A DNA stretch of 64,000 nt from Mycolicibacterium baixiangningiae (GTDB lineage: Bacteria > Actinomycetota > Actinomycetes > Mycobacteriales > Mycobacteriaceae): NCBI RefSeq assembly GCF_016313185.1, contig NZ_CP066218.1:5394001-5458000 (forward strand). The letters run 5' to 3'. The notes beneath the pieces were generated by a model. It saw only the letters and a list, made by a program, of their open reading frames with translations, was not told the origin of the DNA and searched no databases. The translations under genes and the position numbers were made by a program. How positions within the stretch are numbered: the stretch's first letter is position 1; each line of letters starts with the position of its first letter. Positions 44,707 through 53,363 of this stretch are shown piece by piece.

Positions 44707-45882
44707 ATGCCTAGGGAGCGGCTACGGCCTGGAGAGCATGGCCGAATCACGGAAAAGTCAAGGGGTGGAAGATTTTTCGCGACCTGCTACGTTCGCGACA
44801 ATGATGGCGAACGGCGCCGCGTAGAGCGGTCCAGCGACAAGTCCGCCGAGGACGCCCGCCGACTGCTACAGCGTCACCTCAAGGACCGGCGCCCGCCCGT
44901 CGCGAAGCAAGAGGTCACCGACAAGACCACATTGGATGAGCTGTTCGAGGTGTGGATCTTGGCGAAGGCAGCCGAGGACGGGGTGTCGTCGCAAACAGTC
45001 GATCAATACCGACAGGTGTGGGCGAAACACGGAGCCAATCAACTCGGGGCGCTGCGCATTCGCGAAGTCGACACCAACCGGGCCCACGGACACGTACAGA
45101 GCATGGGGGCTACGACGCAGGCGAAGCGGTTGCGCATGATCTTGCTGGGCATGTACTCGATGGCCACCCGGTTCGGCATCGTCACCGTGAACCCAATCCG
45201 AGAGACAAAGCCAACCAAGGCGGTCCCCAAGAAGGTGGTGCGCAAGATCCCGTCCGATGTCCTTGAGCGCGTCCGGAAGGCAGTCCGCGACTATGCCGAC
45301 CGCGAAGGGCCTGGACCGCGACCGGGGCGGCTACTGCCGGCATTCGTGGATCTGTTGGTGGCGACCGGGGCGAGACCGAATGAGGTCCTGGCGTTGCGAT
45401 GGTCGGACTGCGATACCAGCGGAGACCCTCCCACTGTCACTATCCGGGGCACGCTGATCGACCACGGCCGCATCGTCGGGAAGCCGCTCCACCGTCAGGA
45501 CAGACGCAAAGGGGACGCCCCTGAACACACGGTGATGCTCCCCCGCGTCGGGGTCGACGCACTGGAGGAGCTGAAGACCCAGTCGAATGGCGAGGGTCCC
45601 GTCTTCGCCAACCGCGAGGGCGGCTGGATGTCGCTGGCCAACATGCGCAGGACGTTACGGGCGGCGCTCCCAGAAGATCTGCGGACGACGATCACTCCGC
45701 ACACATTCAGGCGGGCAGTCGCGACTGTGGTGCGTGACGAACTCGGACCGGAGAAGGCCCAGCAGCAGCTGTCGCACGCGAAGTTGGCGACCACCGAGAA
45801 GCACTATCTGCAACGTCACACCGAGGGGCCTGATGTCCGCGCTGTGCTCGACAGATACACCAACCAGAGCGGTGATAACTGA
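44707..45882 (+). CDS. Tyrosine-type site-specific integrase
   Basis: 391 residues. An N-terminal arm-binding part precedes the core-binding SAM-like domain (about 72-165). The catalytic domain has Arg223 (GARPNEVLALRW), His332-xx-Arg335 (PHTFRRAVAT), His357 (LSHAKL) and nucleophile Tyr367 (TEKHYLQR). It recombines the element into the 3' end of tRNA-Arg. It ends 67 bases before attR, the normal int-att layout. Confidence 0.95.
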   Translation: MPRERLRPGEHGRITEKSRGGRFFATCYVRDNDGERRRVERSSDKSAEDARRLLQRHLKDRRPPVAKQEVTDKTTLDELFEVWILAKAAEDGVSSQTVDQYRQVWAKHGANQLGALRIREVDTNRAHGHVQSMGATTQAKRLRMILLGMYSMATRFGIVTVNPIRETKPTKAVPKKVVRKIPSDVLERVRKAVRDYADREGPGPRPGRLLPAFVDLLVATGARPNEVLALRWSDCDTSGDPPTVTIRGTLIDHGRIVGKPLHRQDRRKGDAPEHTVMLPRVGVDALEELKTQSNGEGPVFANREGGWMSLANMRRTLRAALPEDLRTTITPHTFRRAVATVVRDELGPEKAQQQLSHAKLATTEKHYLQRHTEGPDVRAVLDRYTNQSGDN

Positions 45883-45916
45883 ATGTGGCGGGAAAGTGTC
45901 CGCTACGGGCGTGTCG

Positions 45917-45940
45917 GGTAATGACGGTTTAGTCATTACC
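45917..45940. terminator. Hairpin between integrase and attR
   Basis: A perfect 9-bp stem (GGTAATGAC with GTCATTACC) and 6-base loop, ten bases from the att core. It may terminate int transcription or be an arm site; no T tract follows. Confidence 0.55.
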
Positions 45941-45949
45941 GCTGATAGA

Positions 45950-45986
45950 GAGTGCGCCCGAAGGGATTCGAACCCCTAACCTTCTG
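45950..45986. repeat. attR (37-bp direct repeat inside tRNA-Arg)
   Basis: Identical to 32935-32971 over 37 bases; the flanking bases differ at both ends. It overlaps bases 45953-45986 of the intact tRNA-Arg gene, from the acceptor end to past the T arm. Confidence 0.93.
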
Positions 45987-46025
45987 ATCCGTAGTCAGAT
46001 GCTCTATCCGTTGAGCTACGGGCGC
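45953..46025 (-). tRNA. tRNA-Arg (anticodon ACG)
   Basis: Acceptor arms GCGCCCG (5', ends at 46025) and CGGGCGC pair fully; the anticodon loop is CTACGGA. CCA is not encoded. This tRNA is the TadA substrate (A34 to I34) and the integration site of the element. Confidence 0.95.
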
Positions 46026-46067
46026 GTGCTGTGTTCAGTTGTGTCGTGGCTGACGAGTCAACCGCGG

Positions 46068-46156
46068 CGGAGGCGAGAGGATTTGAACCTCCGGTCCCGT
46101 TTTAGCGGGACAACTCATTAGCAGTGAGTCCCATTCGGCCGCTCTGGCACGCCTCC
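46068..46156 (-). tRNA. tRNA-Ser (anticodon GCT)
   Basis: Acceptor arms GGAGGCG (46150-46156) and CGCCTCC (46069-46075) pair; anticodon stem-loop ACTCACTGCTAATGAGT gives GCT; long variable arm. CCA not encoded. Confidence 0.94.
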
Positions 46157-46238
46157 TGACGTTACCGCCGGTCGCACAGCCTACACATGCGTCACCGGCG
46201 GAAGCAAAGCGGTCGATCGACCACCCTATGCTGGTCGG

Positions 46239-47303
46239 GTGACCGCCCGCCTGCGCCCCGAATTGGCCGACATCCCGGCCTACACACCGGGTAAGACGGT
46301 TCCCGGTGCCATCAAGATCGCCAGCAACGAGACCGTGCACGGCCCGCTGCCGAGCGTGCGTGCCGCGATCGAGAAGGCGACCGACCAGATCAACCGCTAT
46401 CCCGACAACGGTTACCTCGAACTGCGCGAGCACCTGGCCGGACACCTCGATGGCGGAGCGTTCGCCCCCGAGCAGATCGCCGTCGGCTGCGGTTCGGTCA
46501 GCCTGTGCCAGCAGTTGATCCAGATCACGTCGTCGGTGGGCGACGAGGTGGTGTTCGCCTGGCGCAGCTTCGAGATCTACCCCCTTCAGGTGCGCACGGC
46601 AGGCGCCACCCCCGTACAGGTGCCGCTGCGTGACCACACCCACGACCTCGACGCGATGCTGGCCGCGATCACCGACCGCACGCGACTGATCTTCGTCTGC
46701 AATCCGAACAACCCGACCAGCACCGTCGTCGACCCCGAGGCGCTGGCCCGGTTCGTCGAGGCCGTTCCGCCGCACATCCTCATCGCGCTCGACGAGGCCT
46801 ACGTCGAATACATCCGCGACGACCTGCTGCCCGACAGCTTCGGGCTGGTCCGGGCGCACCCGAATGTCGTGGTGCTGCGGACGTTTTCGAAGGCCTACGG
46901 GCTGGCCGGGCTGCGCGTCGGATACGCGGTCGCCGACCCCGACATTGTCACCGCGCTGGGCAAGGTCTACGTACCGTTCTCCGCCACCAGCATCTCGCAG
47001 GCCGCGGCGATCGCCTCCATCGACGCCGCCGACGAACTGCTCGCCCGCACGGACGAGGTCGTCGCCGAACGCACCCGCGTCAGCGACACCCTGCGCGAGG
47101 CCGGGTTCACGCTGCCGCTCTCCCAGGCGAACTTCGTCTGGCTGCCGCTGGCCGAGCGCACCCTCGACTTCGTCGAGAAGGCCGCCGAGAACCGGTTGGT
47201 GGTACGCCCCTACGGCGAGGACGGTGTCCGCGTGACCGTCGCCGCACCCCACGAGAACGACGCCTTCCTGGACTTCGCCCGCAGTTGGATTGGAGCTCGA
47301 TGA
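46239..47303 (+). CDS. hisC2: Histidinol-phosphate/aromatic aminotransferase
   Basis: 354 residues of fold-type I aminotransferase. Substrate motif SNETVHGPLPSV, cofactor-binding NPNNPTSTVV, ALDEAYVEY and PLP lysine in TFSKAYGLAGLRVGY (Lys218), closing with VRVTVAAPHEND. It corresponds to Rv3772 (HisC2/Pat), which can transaminate phenylpyruvate or imidazole-acetol phosphate. GTG start. Overlaps the next gene by four bases. Confidence 0.9.
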   Translation: MTARLRPELADIPAYTPGKTVPGAIKIASNETVHGPLPSVRAAIEKATDQINRYPDNGYLELREHLAGHLDGGAFAPEQIAVGCGSVSLCQQLIQITSSVGDEVVFAWRSFEIYPLQVRTAGATPVQVPLRDHTHDLDAMLAAITDRTRLIFVCNPNNPTSTVVDPEALARFVEAVPPHILIALDEAYVEYIRDDLLPDSFGLVRAHPNVVVLRTFSKAYGLAGLRVGYAVADPDIVTALGKVYVPFSATSISQAAAIASIDAADELLARTDEVVAERTRVSDTLREAGFTLPLSQANFVWLPLAERTLDFVEKAAENRLVVRPYGEDGVRVTVAAPHENDAFLDFARSWIGAR

Positions 47304-47755
47304 GCCGCACGACCTTCGACGAACTCAAGGACCGGACCGGCACCATCGCCGACTCGGAACTCGACGACTTCTGGGCGACGCTCGCACCGGTCGACATCGA
47401 CTTCATGATCGGCGAGTGGAAGGGCGGCGAATTCCACACCGGCCACAAGGCCAACGGATTCATGGAGCGCCTCAACTGGTTCGGCAAGACGTTCCACTCC
47501 GCCACCGACGCCAAACCGCTGGTGTGCCTGGACGCCGACGGCAACACGTTCTCCAACAAAGAGGCGATGAAGGGTGAGGCCAGCCTCTGGATGGAGGAGT
47601 TCCGCGGTGAGGTGACCGCGTCGATGGTCTACGACGGCGCACCCGTGCACGACCACTTCAAGAAGGTCGACGACAACACCCTGCTGGGCATCATGAACGG
47701 CAAGGGCGCCCTCGACGGGAACCGCCACCTGTACTTCTACCTCGAGCGGGTCTAG
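47300..47755 (+). CDS. DUF4334/GXWXG domain protein
   Basis: 151 residues with the GxWxG element (IGEWKGGEF) at about 38-45 and a C-terminal DUF4334 part (VYDGAPVHDHFKKVDDNTLLGIMNGKG). The ATG overlaps the hisC2 stop, so the pair is coupled. Function unknown; the domain fold suggests ligand binding. Confidence 0.85.
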   Translation: MSRTTFDELKDRTGTIADSELDDFWATLAPVDIDFMIGEWKGGEFHTGHKANGFMERLNWFGKTFHSATDAKPLVCLDADGNTFSNKEAMKGEASLWMEEFRGEVTASMVYDGAPVHDHFKKVDDNTLLGIMNGKGALDGNRHLYFYLERV

Positions 47756-48336
47756 ACCTCCGCGCGACGGCCGGTGAACGCCAACAGCCGCTGCAGCGGC
47801 GGCGCGTCCTCGGCCACCTCCACCGCGTCGTCGAAGCCCGCCCGAACCCGGCCCTCCGGCGTGAGGAACTTCTGCGTCAGACCGAGCACGTACTCGCTCA
47901 ACGAGTCGGGCGCAGGCACATCGCGCCCCGTCGCCGCGCCGTAATCCCACGCGTGCACCAGGAATTCGAGCGAGAGGATGCTAACCAGCACGTCGGCCGG
48001 CATCTCGTGTCCGCCGACGTCGACGGCGCCGTCCAGTCCGCGGCGGTGCCACGCGTCGAGCGCGGGCCGCGCGGCGAGGATCACCTGACGTTCCACGGAG
48101 TCCGACGGATCCCGCTCGGGCATCTCCGCACCCGCCGCGCCGCCCAGAACCGTGATCGATGTCAGCAGATGATCGGTGAGGCCGGCGACGTCGAACTTCT
48201 CGCACGGCGTCTGCTTGCCCAGGTCGTCTTCGGCGATTCCGCGGACCACCTGGTGCAGCACCCCGAGACTGAGTTCGGCACTGCGCAGTTCGTTGGTCGG
48301 TGGTGAGTCGGGCCCCTGCGGCAGGTCGCTACGCAT
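47752..48336 (-). CDS. TIGR03086/mycothiol-dependent-isomerase-fold protein (Rv3773c-like)
   Basis: 194 residues with the DinB/maleylpyruvate-isomerase four-helix pattern: CEKFDVAGLTDHLLTSI, and EFLVHAWDYGAATGRDV with the metal His. Such proteins use mycothiol in S-transfer reactions; the partner here is unknown. A GTG three codons upstream (48345) is possible. Ends overlap the convergent DUF4334 gene by four bases. Confidence 0.82.
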   Translation of the reverse strand: MRSDLPQGPDSPPTNELRSAELSLGVLHQVVRGIAEDDLGKQTPCEKFDVAGLTDHLLTSITVLGGAAGAEMPERDPSDSVERQVILAARPALDAWHRRGLDGAVDVGGHEMPADVLVSILSLEFLVHAWDYGAATGRDVPAPDSLSEYVLGLTQKFLTPEGRVRAGFDDAVEVAEDAPPLQRLLAFTGRRAEV

Positions 48337-48376
48337 GGTGCTCACGTTATATGGCGGCTGGCCTATCGTGGCCCAG

Positions 48377-48694
48377 ATGGGTACGCATGCGAGGACTCTG
48401 ACGGCTGCCGCGCTGTTGTCTGCGGGGCTGCTGGCCGGCTGCACCCAGACGGTGACAGGCACCGTCGCTCAGACCACCGAACCCGGCCCGCCGGTACCGG
48501 ACGCCGAGTCCGTCACCTGCAAGGAGTACACCACCCTCGACGAGGGTGCCCAGATAGCGATCATCGGTGAACTGATGGACGCCGGCAGCGGCCAACGGGG
48601 AGAGCAGCGCACGGTCGTCGCCAAGACCCTCGCCGACGCGATCTGCAAATACCTACCCGCGGCCCGGCTCAGCGAGATCCTGGTCGGCCGCTAG
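48377..48694 (+). CDS. Small lipoprotein
   Basis: 105 residues with a signal peptide and lipobox LAGC (Cys22). Mature part: TVTGTVAQTTEPGPPVPD linker, then TCKEYTTLDEGAQIAIIGELMDAG and DAICKYLPAARLSEI with two cysteines. Resembles short mycobacterial lipoproteins near echA21. Function unknown. Ends 11 bases before echA21, likely co-transcribed. Confidence 0.78.
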   Translation: MGTHARTLTAAALLSAGLLAGCTQTVTGTVAQTTEPGPPVPDAESVTCKEYTTLDEGAQIAIIGELMDAGSGQRGEQRTVVAKTLADAICKYLPAARLSEILVGR

Positions 48695-48705
48695 CCTCGG
48701 GTTCC

Positions 48706-49521
48706 ATGGGCAATACATACGAGTCGGTGGCCGTCGACGTCGACGGCCACGTCGCGCAGGTGACGTTGATCGGTCCCGGCAAGGGCAACGCGATGGGGCC
48801 GGCGTTCTGGGCCGAACTGCCCGAGGTGTTCACCTCACTCGACGCCGATCCGAACGTGCGCGCCATCGTGCTCACCGGCTCGGGCCGCAACTTCAGCTAC
48901 GGACTCGACCTGGTCGCCATGGGTGCTGAGCTGCCCGGTCTGGACGCCGGCGCCAAGTCCCGCGCCGACTTCCACAAGCGGCTGCAGAAGATGCAGGGCG
49001 CCATCACCGCCGTCGCCGACTCGCGCACCCCGACGATCGCCTCGGTGCACGGTTGGTGCATCGGCGGTGGTGTGGACCTCATCAGCGCGGTGGACATCCG
49101 CTACGCGAGCACCGACGCCAAGTTCTCGGTGCGCGAGGTGAAGCTGGCGATCGTCGCCGATGTCGGCAGCCTGGCGCGGCTGCCGCTGATCCTGACCGAC
49201 GGCCACCTACGCGAGCTGGCGCTGACGGGTAAGGACATCGACGCGGCGCGCGCAGAGAAGATCGGGCTGGTCAACGAGGTGTTCGACGGTCCGGAGGCCT
49301 CGCTGGCGGCCGCGCACGCCACCGCGAAGGAGATCGCGGCGAACCCCCCGCTGACCGTCCACGGCGTCAAGGACGTCCTCGATCAGCAGCGCATCGCCCG
49401 GGTGTCCGAAAGCCTGCGGTATGTGGCGGTATGGAACTCGGCGTTCCTGCCGTCGAAGGATCTCGGCGAGGCCGTCACCGCGATGTTCCAAAAGCGGCCG
49501 CCGAACTTCACCGGCGAATGA
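48706..49521 (+). CDS. echA21: Crotonase family enzyme, dienoyl-CoA isomerase-like
   Basis: 271 residues. Oxyanion-hole segments GRNFSYGLDL and HGWCIGGGVDL; the acids Asp of GGVDL, Glu of VREVKL and Asp of VADVGSLARLP match the three catalytic residues of delta3,5-delta2,4-dienoyl-CoA isomerases more than the two Glu of hydratases. So an isomerase role in odd-double-bond fatty acid breakdown is likelier than hydration. Syntenic to Rv3774 (echA21). It is followed at once by a convergent tRNA-Ser. Confidence 0.88.
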   Translation: MGNTYESVAVDVDGHVAQVTLIGPGKGNAMGPAFWAELPEVFTSLDADPNVRAIVLTGSGRNFSYGLDLVAMGAELPGLDAGAKSRADFHKRLQKMQGAITAVADSRTPTIASVHGWCIGGGVDLISAVDIRYASTDAKFSVREVKLAIVADVGSLARLPLILTDGHLRELALTGKDIDAARAEKIGLVNEVFDGPEASLAAAHATAKEIAANPPLTVHGVKDVLDQQRIARVSESLRYVAVWNSAFLPSKDLGEAVTAMFQKRPPNFTGE

Positions 49522-49522
49522 G

Positions 49523-49609
49523 CGGTGGCGGAGGGATTTGAACCCCCGGACGGTGTTAGCCGTCTCTCGCTTTCAAGGCGAGTGCATTAGGCCGCTCTGC
49601 CACGCCACC
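49523..49609 (-). tRNA. tRNA-Ser (anticodon TGA)
   Basis: Acceptor arms GGTGGCG (49603-49609) and CGCCACC (49524-49530); anticodon stem-loop CTCGCCTTGAAAGCGAG gives TGA; long variable arm. CCA not encoded. It lies one base from the echA21 stop. Confidence 0.95.
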
Positions 49610-49629
49610 GCCGAACAGCGTAGTGGGTG

Positions 49630-50142
49630 CTACACCCGGCCGAGCCTGGCGGGCGCCGAGCCCGCCCGCATCGCGGCGCTCACCCGGCGGCAGTTCTCCC
49701 CCATCGCCGCGATCTGCGGCCGAGACAGCCTGCCCAGGAAATGAGCGCGCACGCCCTCGCCGTAAGTGACCATCGCCTCACCCACCAGGCTCCGCCCCTG
49801 ATCGGTGATCGACGCCAGCACCCCGCGACCGTCGTCCGGGCTGGCCCCCCGCCGCACCAGACCCTGCATCTCCAGCCTGCGGATCTGCCGCGTCACCCGG
49901 CTGGGCAGCGACATCAACGCCTCGGCCAGGTCACCCATCCGCGCCGACCCGGTCGGCGACTTGTCCAGCATGTCGAGCAGCCGGACGTCGTTGAGAGTCA
50001 GGTGATGCTGTTCCACCAACGACTTGTTCAGCGTCGCGTAGACCCTCAACGCAGCATCGAGAAAGTTTTGCCAGGACCGCTGTTCTGCAATGTCGAGGCC
50101 CGGCATATCGCTTGCCGTACGCCCCCCTATCATCCCCTCCAT
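49630..50142 (-). CDS. MarR family transcriptional regulator
   Basis: 170 residues of winged helix-turn-helix: LTLNDVRLLDMLDKSPTGSARMGDLAEALMSLPSRVTRQIRRLEMQGLVRRGASPDDGRGVLASITDQGRSL. Divergent from the quinone oxidoreductase gene, which it may control. Several ATGs are possible (50142, 50133, 50106); I chose the first that follows the promoter-like A+T-rich block. Confidence 0.82.
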   Translation of the reverse strand: MEGMIGGRTASDMPGLDIAEQRSWQNFLDAALRVYATLNKSLVEQHHLTLNDVRLLDMLDKSPTGSARMGDLAEALMSLPSRVTRQIRRLEMQGLVRRGASPDDGRGVLASITDQGRSLVGEAMVTYGEGVRAHFLGRLSRPQIAAMGENCRRVSAAMRAGSAPARLGRV

Positions 50143-50208
50143 CCGCCCATGGTAGAGCACGAAGCCGTCCACCGGAAGCGAACTGTACCCAGGGGTAGGG
50201 TTTAAATA

Positions 50209-51192
50209 ATGCATGCGATCGTCGCGGAGTCACCTGAGAAGCTGATTTGGACGGAAGTACCTGAACGCGCACTTCAATCGGGTGAAGTGCGAATTGACGT
50301 GGTTGCCGCCGGGATAAACCGCGCCGACCTGCTGCAGGCGGCCGGCAAGTATCCACCCCCGAAGGGCGCCAGCGACATCATGGGACTCGAAGTGTCCGGC
50401 ATCATCGCCGAGATAGCGGACGGGGTCTCCGAGTGGTCCGTCGGCCAGCCGGTGTGCGCTTTGCTGGCGGGCGGCGGTTACGCGGAGAACGTCACCGTTC
50501 CCGCCGGTCAGGTCATGCCGCTCCCTGAGTCGGTGGAACTCGCCCAGGCGGCGGCGCTACCGGAAGTGGCGTGCACGGTGTGGTCCAACGTCGTGATGAC
50601 CGCCGGACTCGGGGCCGGACAGGTCCTTCTCGTCCACGGCGGTGCCAGCGGCATCGGCACCCACGCCATCCAGGTCGCGCGTGCGCTCGGCTGCCGGGTC
50701 GCCGTCACCGCGGGGTCGGCCAACAAGCTCGACCTGTGCCGGGGACTGGGTGCCGAGGTGACCATCAACTACCGCGACGAGGACTTCGTCGAACGTCTGC
50801 GCGCCGAGACCGATGGGGCCGGCGCCGACGTGATCCTCGACATCATGGGAGCGGCCTACCTCGACCGCAACATCGACGCACTGGCCACGGGCGGACGCCT
50901 CGTCATCATCGGCATGCAGGGCGGCACCAAGGGCGAACTCAACATCGGCAAGCTGCTCGCCAAGCGCGCCGGCGTGACGGCGACTGCGCTGCGCTCCCGC
51001 CCGGTGACCGGGCCGGGCAGCAAGAGCGACATCGTCGCCGACGTGGTCGCGAACGTGTGGCCGATGGTCGCCGACGGCCGGGTGCGCCCGATCATCGGGG
51101 CGGAGTTCCCGGTGCAGGAGGCCCAGGCCGCTCAGGAGATGCTCGCCTCCGGTGAGGTGTCGGGCAAGGTGCTGCTGCGCGTGCGGGACTGA
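50209..51192 (+). CDS. NAD(P)H-quinone oxidoreductase (Rv3777-like)
   Basis: 327 residues of zinc-free MDR/zeta-crystallin type: N-terminal GroES-like domain (AAGINRADLLQAAGKYPPP), Rossmann motif HGGASGIGTHAIQVARALG and closing GEVSGKVLLRV. It reduces quinones with NADPH. Divergent from the MarR gene; its start is 66 bases from the MarR start. Syntenic to Rv3777. Confidence 0.92.
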   Translation: MHAIVAESPEKLIWTEVPERALQSGEVRIDVVAAGINRADLLQAAGKYPPPKGASDIMGLEVSGIIAEIADGVSEWSVGQPVCALLAGGGYAENVTVPAGQVMPLPESVELAQAAALPEVACTVWSNVVMTAGLGAGQVLLVHGGASGIGTHAIQVARALGCRVAVTAGSANKLDLCRGLGAEVTINYRDEDFVERLRAETDGAGADVILDIMGAAYLDRNIDALATGGRLVIIGMQGGTKGELNIGKLLAKRAGVTATALRSRPVTGPGSKSDIVADVVANVWPMVADGRVRPIIGAEFPVQEAQAAQEMLASGEVSGKVLLRVRD

Positions 51193-51193
51193 C

Positions 51194-52390
51194 TCAGCCC
51201 AGCGACGCCAGCGCGCGCACCAGCTGATCCACCTCGGCGGTGGTCGTGTAGTGCGCCAGCCCGACGGTCACCGCGCCACCGATGTCGTCGACGCCGATGA
51301 CGTCGAGGACCCGCGAGTTCGCATTCGCGATCGCCAGCACGCCGTTGTCGGCGAGCCGCTGCACCACCTTCTCCGCCGACACGTCACGGACGGCGAAGCT
51401 CAGCACCGGGATACGGACCTCGGGCTGACCGATCACCATCACCAGCGGCAGCGAACGCAGCGACATCAGCAGGTAGTCGAAGAGCCGGCCCATGTAGGAC
51501 GTGGCGGACTGCATCGACAGCGACAGACGCTCACGCCTGGTGCCGGTCGCGTTCTCGTCGAGGCCGGCCAGGTACTCGACGCTGGCGACCAGCCCGGCGA
51601 GCATGCCGAACTGGTGGACGCCGACCTCCAACCGTGCAGGCCCGGTCGCGTACGGATCCAGCGACACCGACCCGAACTGGTCGATGGTCGACGGATCGCG
51701 GAAGACGAGCGCGCCGATCGGCGGGCCACCCCACGCGACGGCGTTGACCGCCACCACGTCAGCGTCGATCTCCTCGAGGTCGATCAGCCGGTAGGGCGCG
51801 GCCGCGGAGTGGTCGACGACCACCAGCCCGCCCACCTCGTGCACCAGCTTGGTCACCGCCCGCAGGTCGGTCACCGTCCCGATCGTCGACGACGCCGACG
51901 CGATCGCCACCAGCCGCGTCGGCCCGGTGATCAAGCCCTCCCACTGCCAGGCGGGGAGTTCGCCGGTCTCGATGTCGACCTCGGCCCATTTGATCTTGGC
52001 GCCGTATCGGTTCGCCGCACGCAGCCACGGCGCGACGTTCGCCTCGTCGTCGAGTCGGGTGACCACCATCTCGTAGCCCAACCCCACCCGTGACGACGCC
52101 GCATCCGCGAGCGACGCCAGCAGCAGGGCGCGATCGGCGCCGAGCACCACACCGCGCGGGTCGCCGTTCACGAGATCGGCGACCGCCTGGCGGGCGGCAT
52201 TCAGGACGGCGGCACTGCGCCGGGCCGACGGATGCGGGCCCATGGTGGTCGACATCGACCCGCGGAACGCGGTCGAGACCGTCGTGGCCACCGCATCGGG
52301 CAGCAGCATCCCGTGCTGCGCGTCGAAATGCACCCAGCCGTCGCCCAATGAGGGGTGCAATCCACGCACCCGGGCGACGTCGTATGCCAT
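51194..52390 (-). CDS. Cysteine-desulfurase-like protein lacking the PLP lysine (Rv3778c-like)
   Basis: 398 residues of class V aminotransferase / TIGR01976-type fold. Features: [15 protein letters not shown] start, [54 protein letters not shown]. In active family members the segment reads SAYK(F/W)xGP, with Lys forming the PLP Schiff base. Here the codon at 51734-51736 is GCG, so residue 219 is Ala. No other Lys stands at the expected place. It may bind PLP without catalysis or have another role. Start chosen at the ATG before [14 protein letters not shown]. Confidence 0.85.
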   Translation of the reverse strand: MAYDVARVRGLHPSLGDGWVHFDAQHGMLLPDAVATTVSTAFRGSMSTTMGPHPSARRSAAVLNAARQAVADLVNGDPRGVVLGADRALLLASLADAASSRVGLGYEMVVTRLDDEANVAPWLRAANRYGAKIKWAEVDIETGELPAWQWEGLITGPTRLVAIASASSTIGTVTDLRAVTKLVHEVGGLVVVDHSAAAPYRLIDLEEIDADVVAVNAVAWGGPPIGALVFRDPSTIDQFGSVSLDPYATGPARLEVGVHQFGMLAGLVASVEYLAGLDENATGTRRERLSLSMQSATSYMGRLFDYLLMSLRSLPLVMVIGQPEVRIPVLSFAVRDVSAEKVVQRLADNGVLAIANANSRVLDVIGVDDIGGAVTVGLAHYTTTAEVDQLVRALASLG

Positions 52391-52840
52391 TGCAGCCACC
52401 TTAGAGCGTTCGTGAATTCCACAAACCGACACGTTTTTGGTGAGCGCCCGACCGTGCGCATCGACCGTTGCCGTACCAGATCGGAACACCTGGGCAGCCA
52501 TACTAGTCCAGGACGCTGGCACTGCCGAGCGCTAATCCCCCCATCGTTGCTGACGCGCTGACGAGCACCGCGTCGACCGGGTCGGGCGGCACACTGTCCG
52601 ACTTCGCGGGGGGTGAGCATGTCGGCCACCGGCTTTTTCTCGGGCCTGGCGGTGTTTGCGGGGAGCGACGACGGCCGGTGCGCGCGCGGTTGCGTGGGCA
52701 ACCGAGCGGCGGCCTCGGCGGAGCGGCCGTTCGCCTGTCGCCGCGGCGGCGGGCCGTGCCGACGGTCGCGTGCGGGGGCACCGGCGCGGACGGACTAGTG
52801 TCACAGCGATAGAACAGCCGTAAGAGGGAATGCGACTCAG
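52391..52840. other. Intergenic region where M. tuberculosis has Rv3779
   Basis: 450 bases between Rv3778c-like and bpa with no gene I can support. Short open frames on both strands (for example 52613-52798, +) have no recognisable product. M. tuberculosis carries the large membrane protein gene Rv3779 here; it is missing. Confidence 0.55.
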
Positions 52841-53356
52841 ATGACGCTCAACAACGACGACGACAACATCGAGATCATCGGCGGCGACGCCCCCGGCGGA
52901 AACGACCAGGACGGGAACGGCAAATCGCTGGCCGACCTGGTCGAACAACCCGCCAAGGTGATGCGGATCGGCACCATGATCAAACAACTCCTGGAAGAGG
53001 TGCGGGCCGCTCCCCTCGACGACGCCAGCCGCAACCGGCTCCGCGAGATCCACCACACGAGCATCCGCGAACTGGAGGAGGGCCTTGCGCCGGAGCTGCG
53101 CGAGGAACTCGAACGGCTGACGCTGCCGTTCACCGAGGACACCGTTCCGTCCGACGCCGAACTGCGCATCGCCCAGGCGCAGCTCGTCGGGTGGCTCGAA
53201 GGGTTGTTCCACGGCATCCAGACCGCCCTGTTCGCCCAGCAGATGGCCGCAAGGGCCCAGCTCGAACAGATGCGCCAGGGCGCGTTGCCTCCGGGCATCG
53301 TGGTGCCGGGCCAGCGCGGCGGACCAGCGCACCCCGGCACCGGGCAGTACCTCTAG
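52841..53356 (+). CDS. bpa: Bacterial proteasome activator (Bpa/PafE)
   Basis: 171 residues with an acidic disordered N-terminus (1-30), a four-helix core (AKVMRIGTMIKQLLEEVRAAPLDDASR, ELEEGLAPELREELERLTLPF) and a C-terminal tail ending GQYL, the motif that opens the 20S proteasome gate. Bpa forms a ring that lets the proteasome degrade unfolded proteins without ATP. Syntenic to Rv3780, next to the galactan genes. Confidence 0.93.
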   Translation: MTLNNDDDNIEIIGGDAPGGNDQDGNGKSLADLVEQPAKVMRIGTMIKQLLEEVRAAPLDDASRNRLREIHHTSIRELEEGLAPELREELERLTLPFTEDTVPSDAELRIAQAQLVGWLEGLFHGIQTALFAQQMAARAQLEQMRQGALPPGIVVPGQRGGPAHPGTGQYL

Positions 53357-53363
53357 GGCACCG

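Larger units (their letters stand above)
32935..45986. mobile_element. Integrated element at tRNA-Arg, phage-satellite-like
   Basis: An exact 37-bp direct repeat (32935-32971 and 45950-45986) equals the 3' part of tRNA-Arg(ACG). A tyrosine integrase gene ends 67 bases from the right copy. The interior holds a coupled replication operon, HTH proteins, HNH nuclease, tape-measure protein and cargo genes, and no capsid, portal, large terminase or lysis gene. Size is 13.0 kb, similar to PICI-type satellites and to the phiRv1/phiRv2 elements. The intact tRNA lies at the right end, as expected when the element supplies the tRNA 3' end. Confidence 0.88.

Noticed and set aside
32935..45986. Reading the element as a normal decayed prophage
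   Set aside because: Clean att repeats, intact coupled replication operon and no relics of capsid, portal or terminase genes; gene order around the tape measure does not fit simple deletion.
52613..52798. 61-codon + strand frame before bpa
   Set aside because: Low-complexity Arg/Ala-rich translation without ribosome site or known match.
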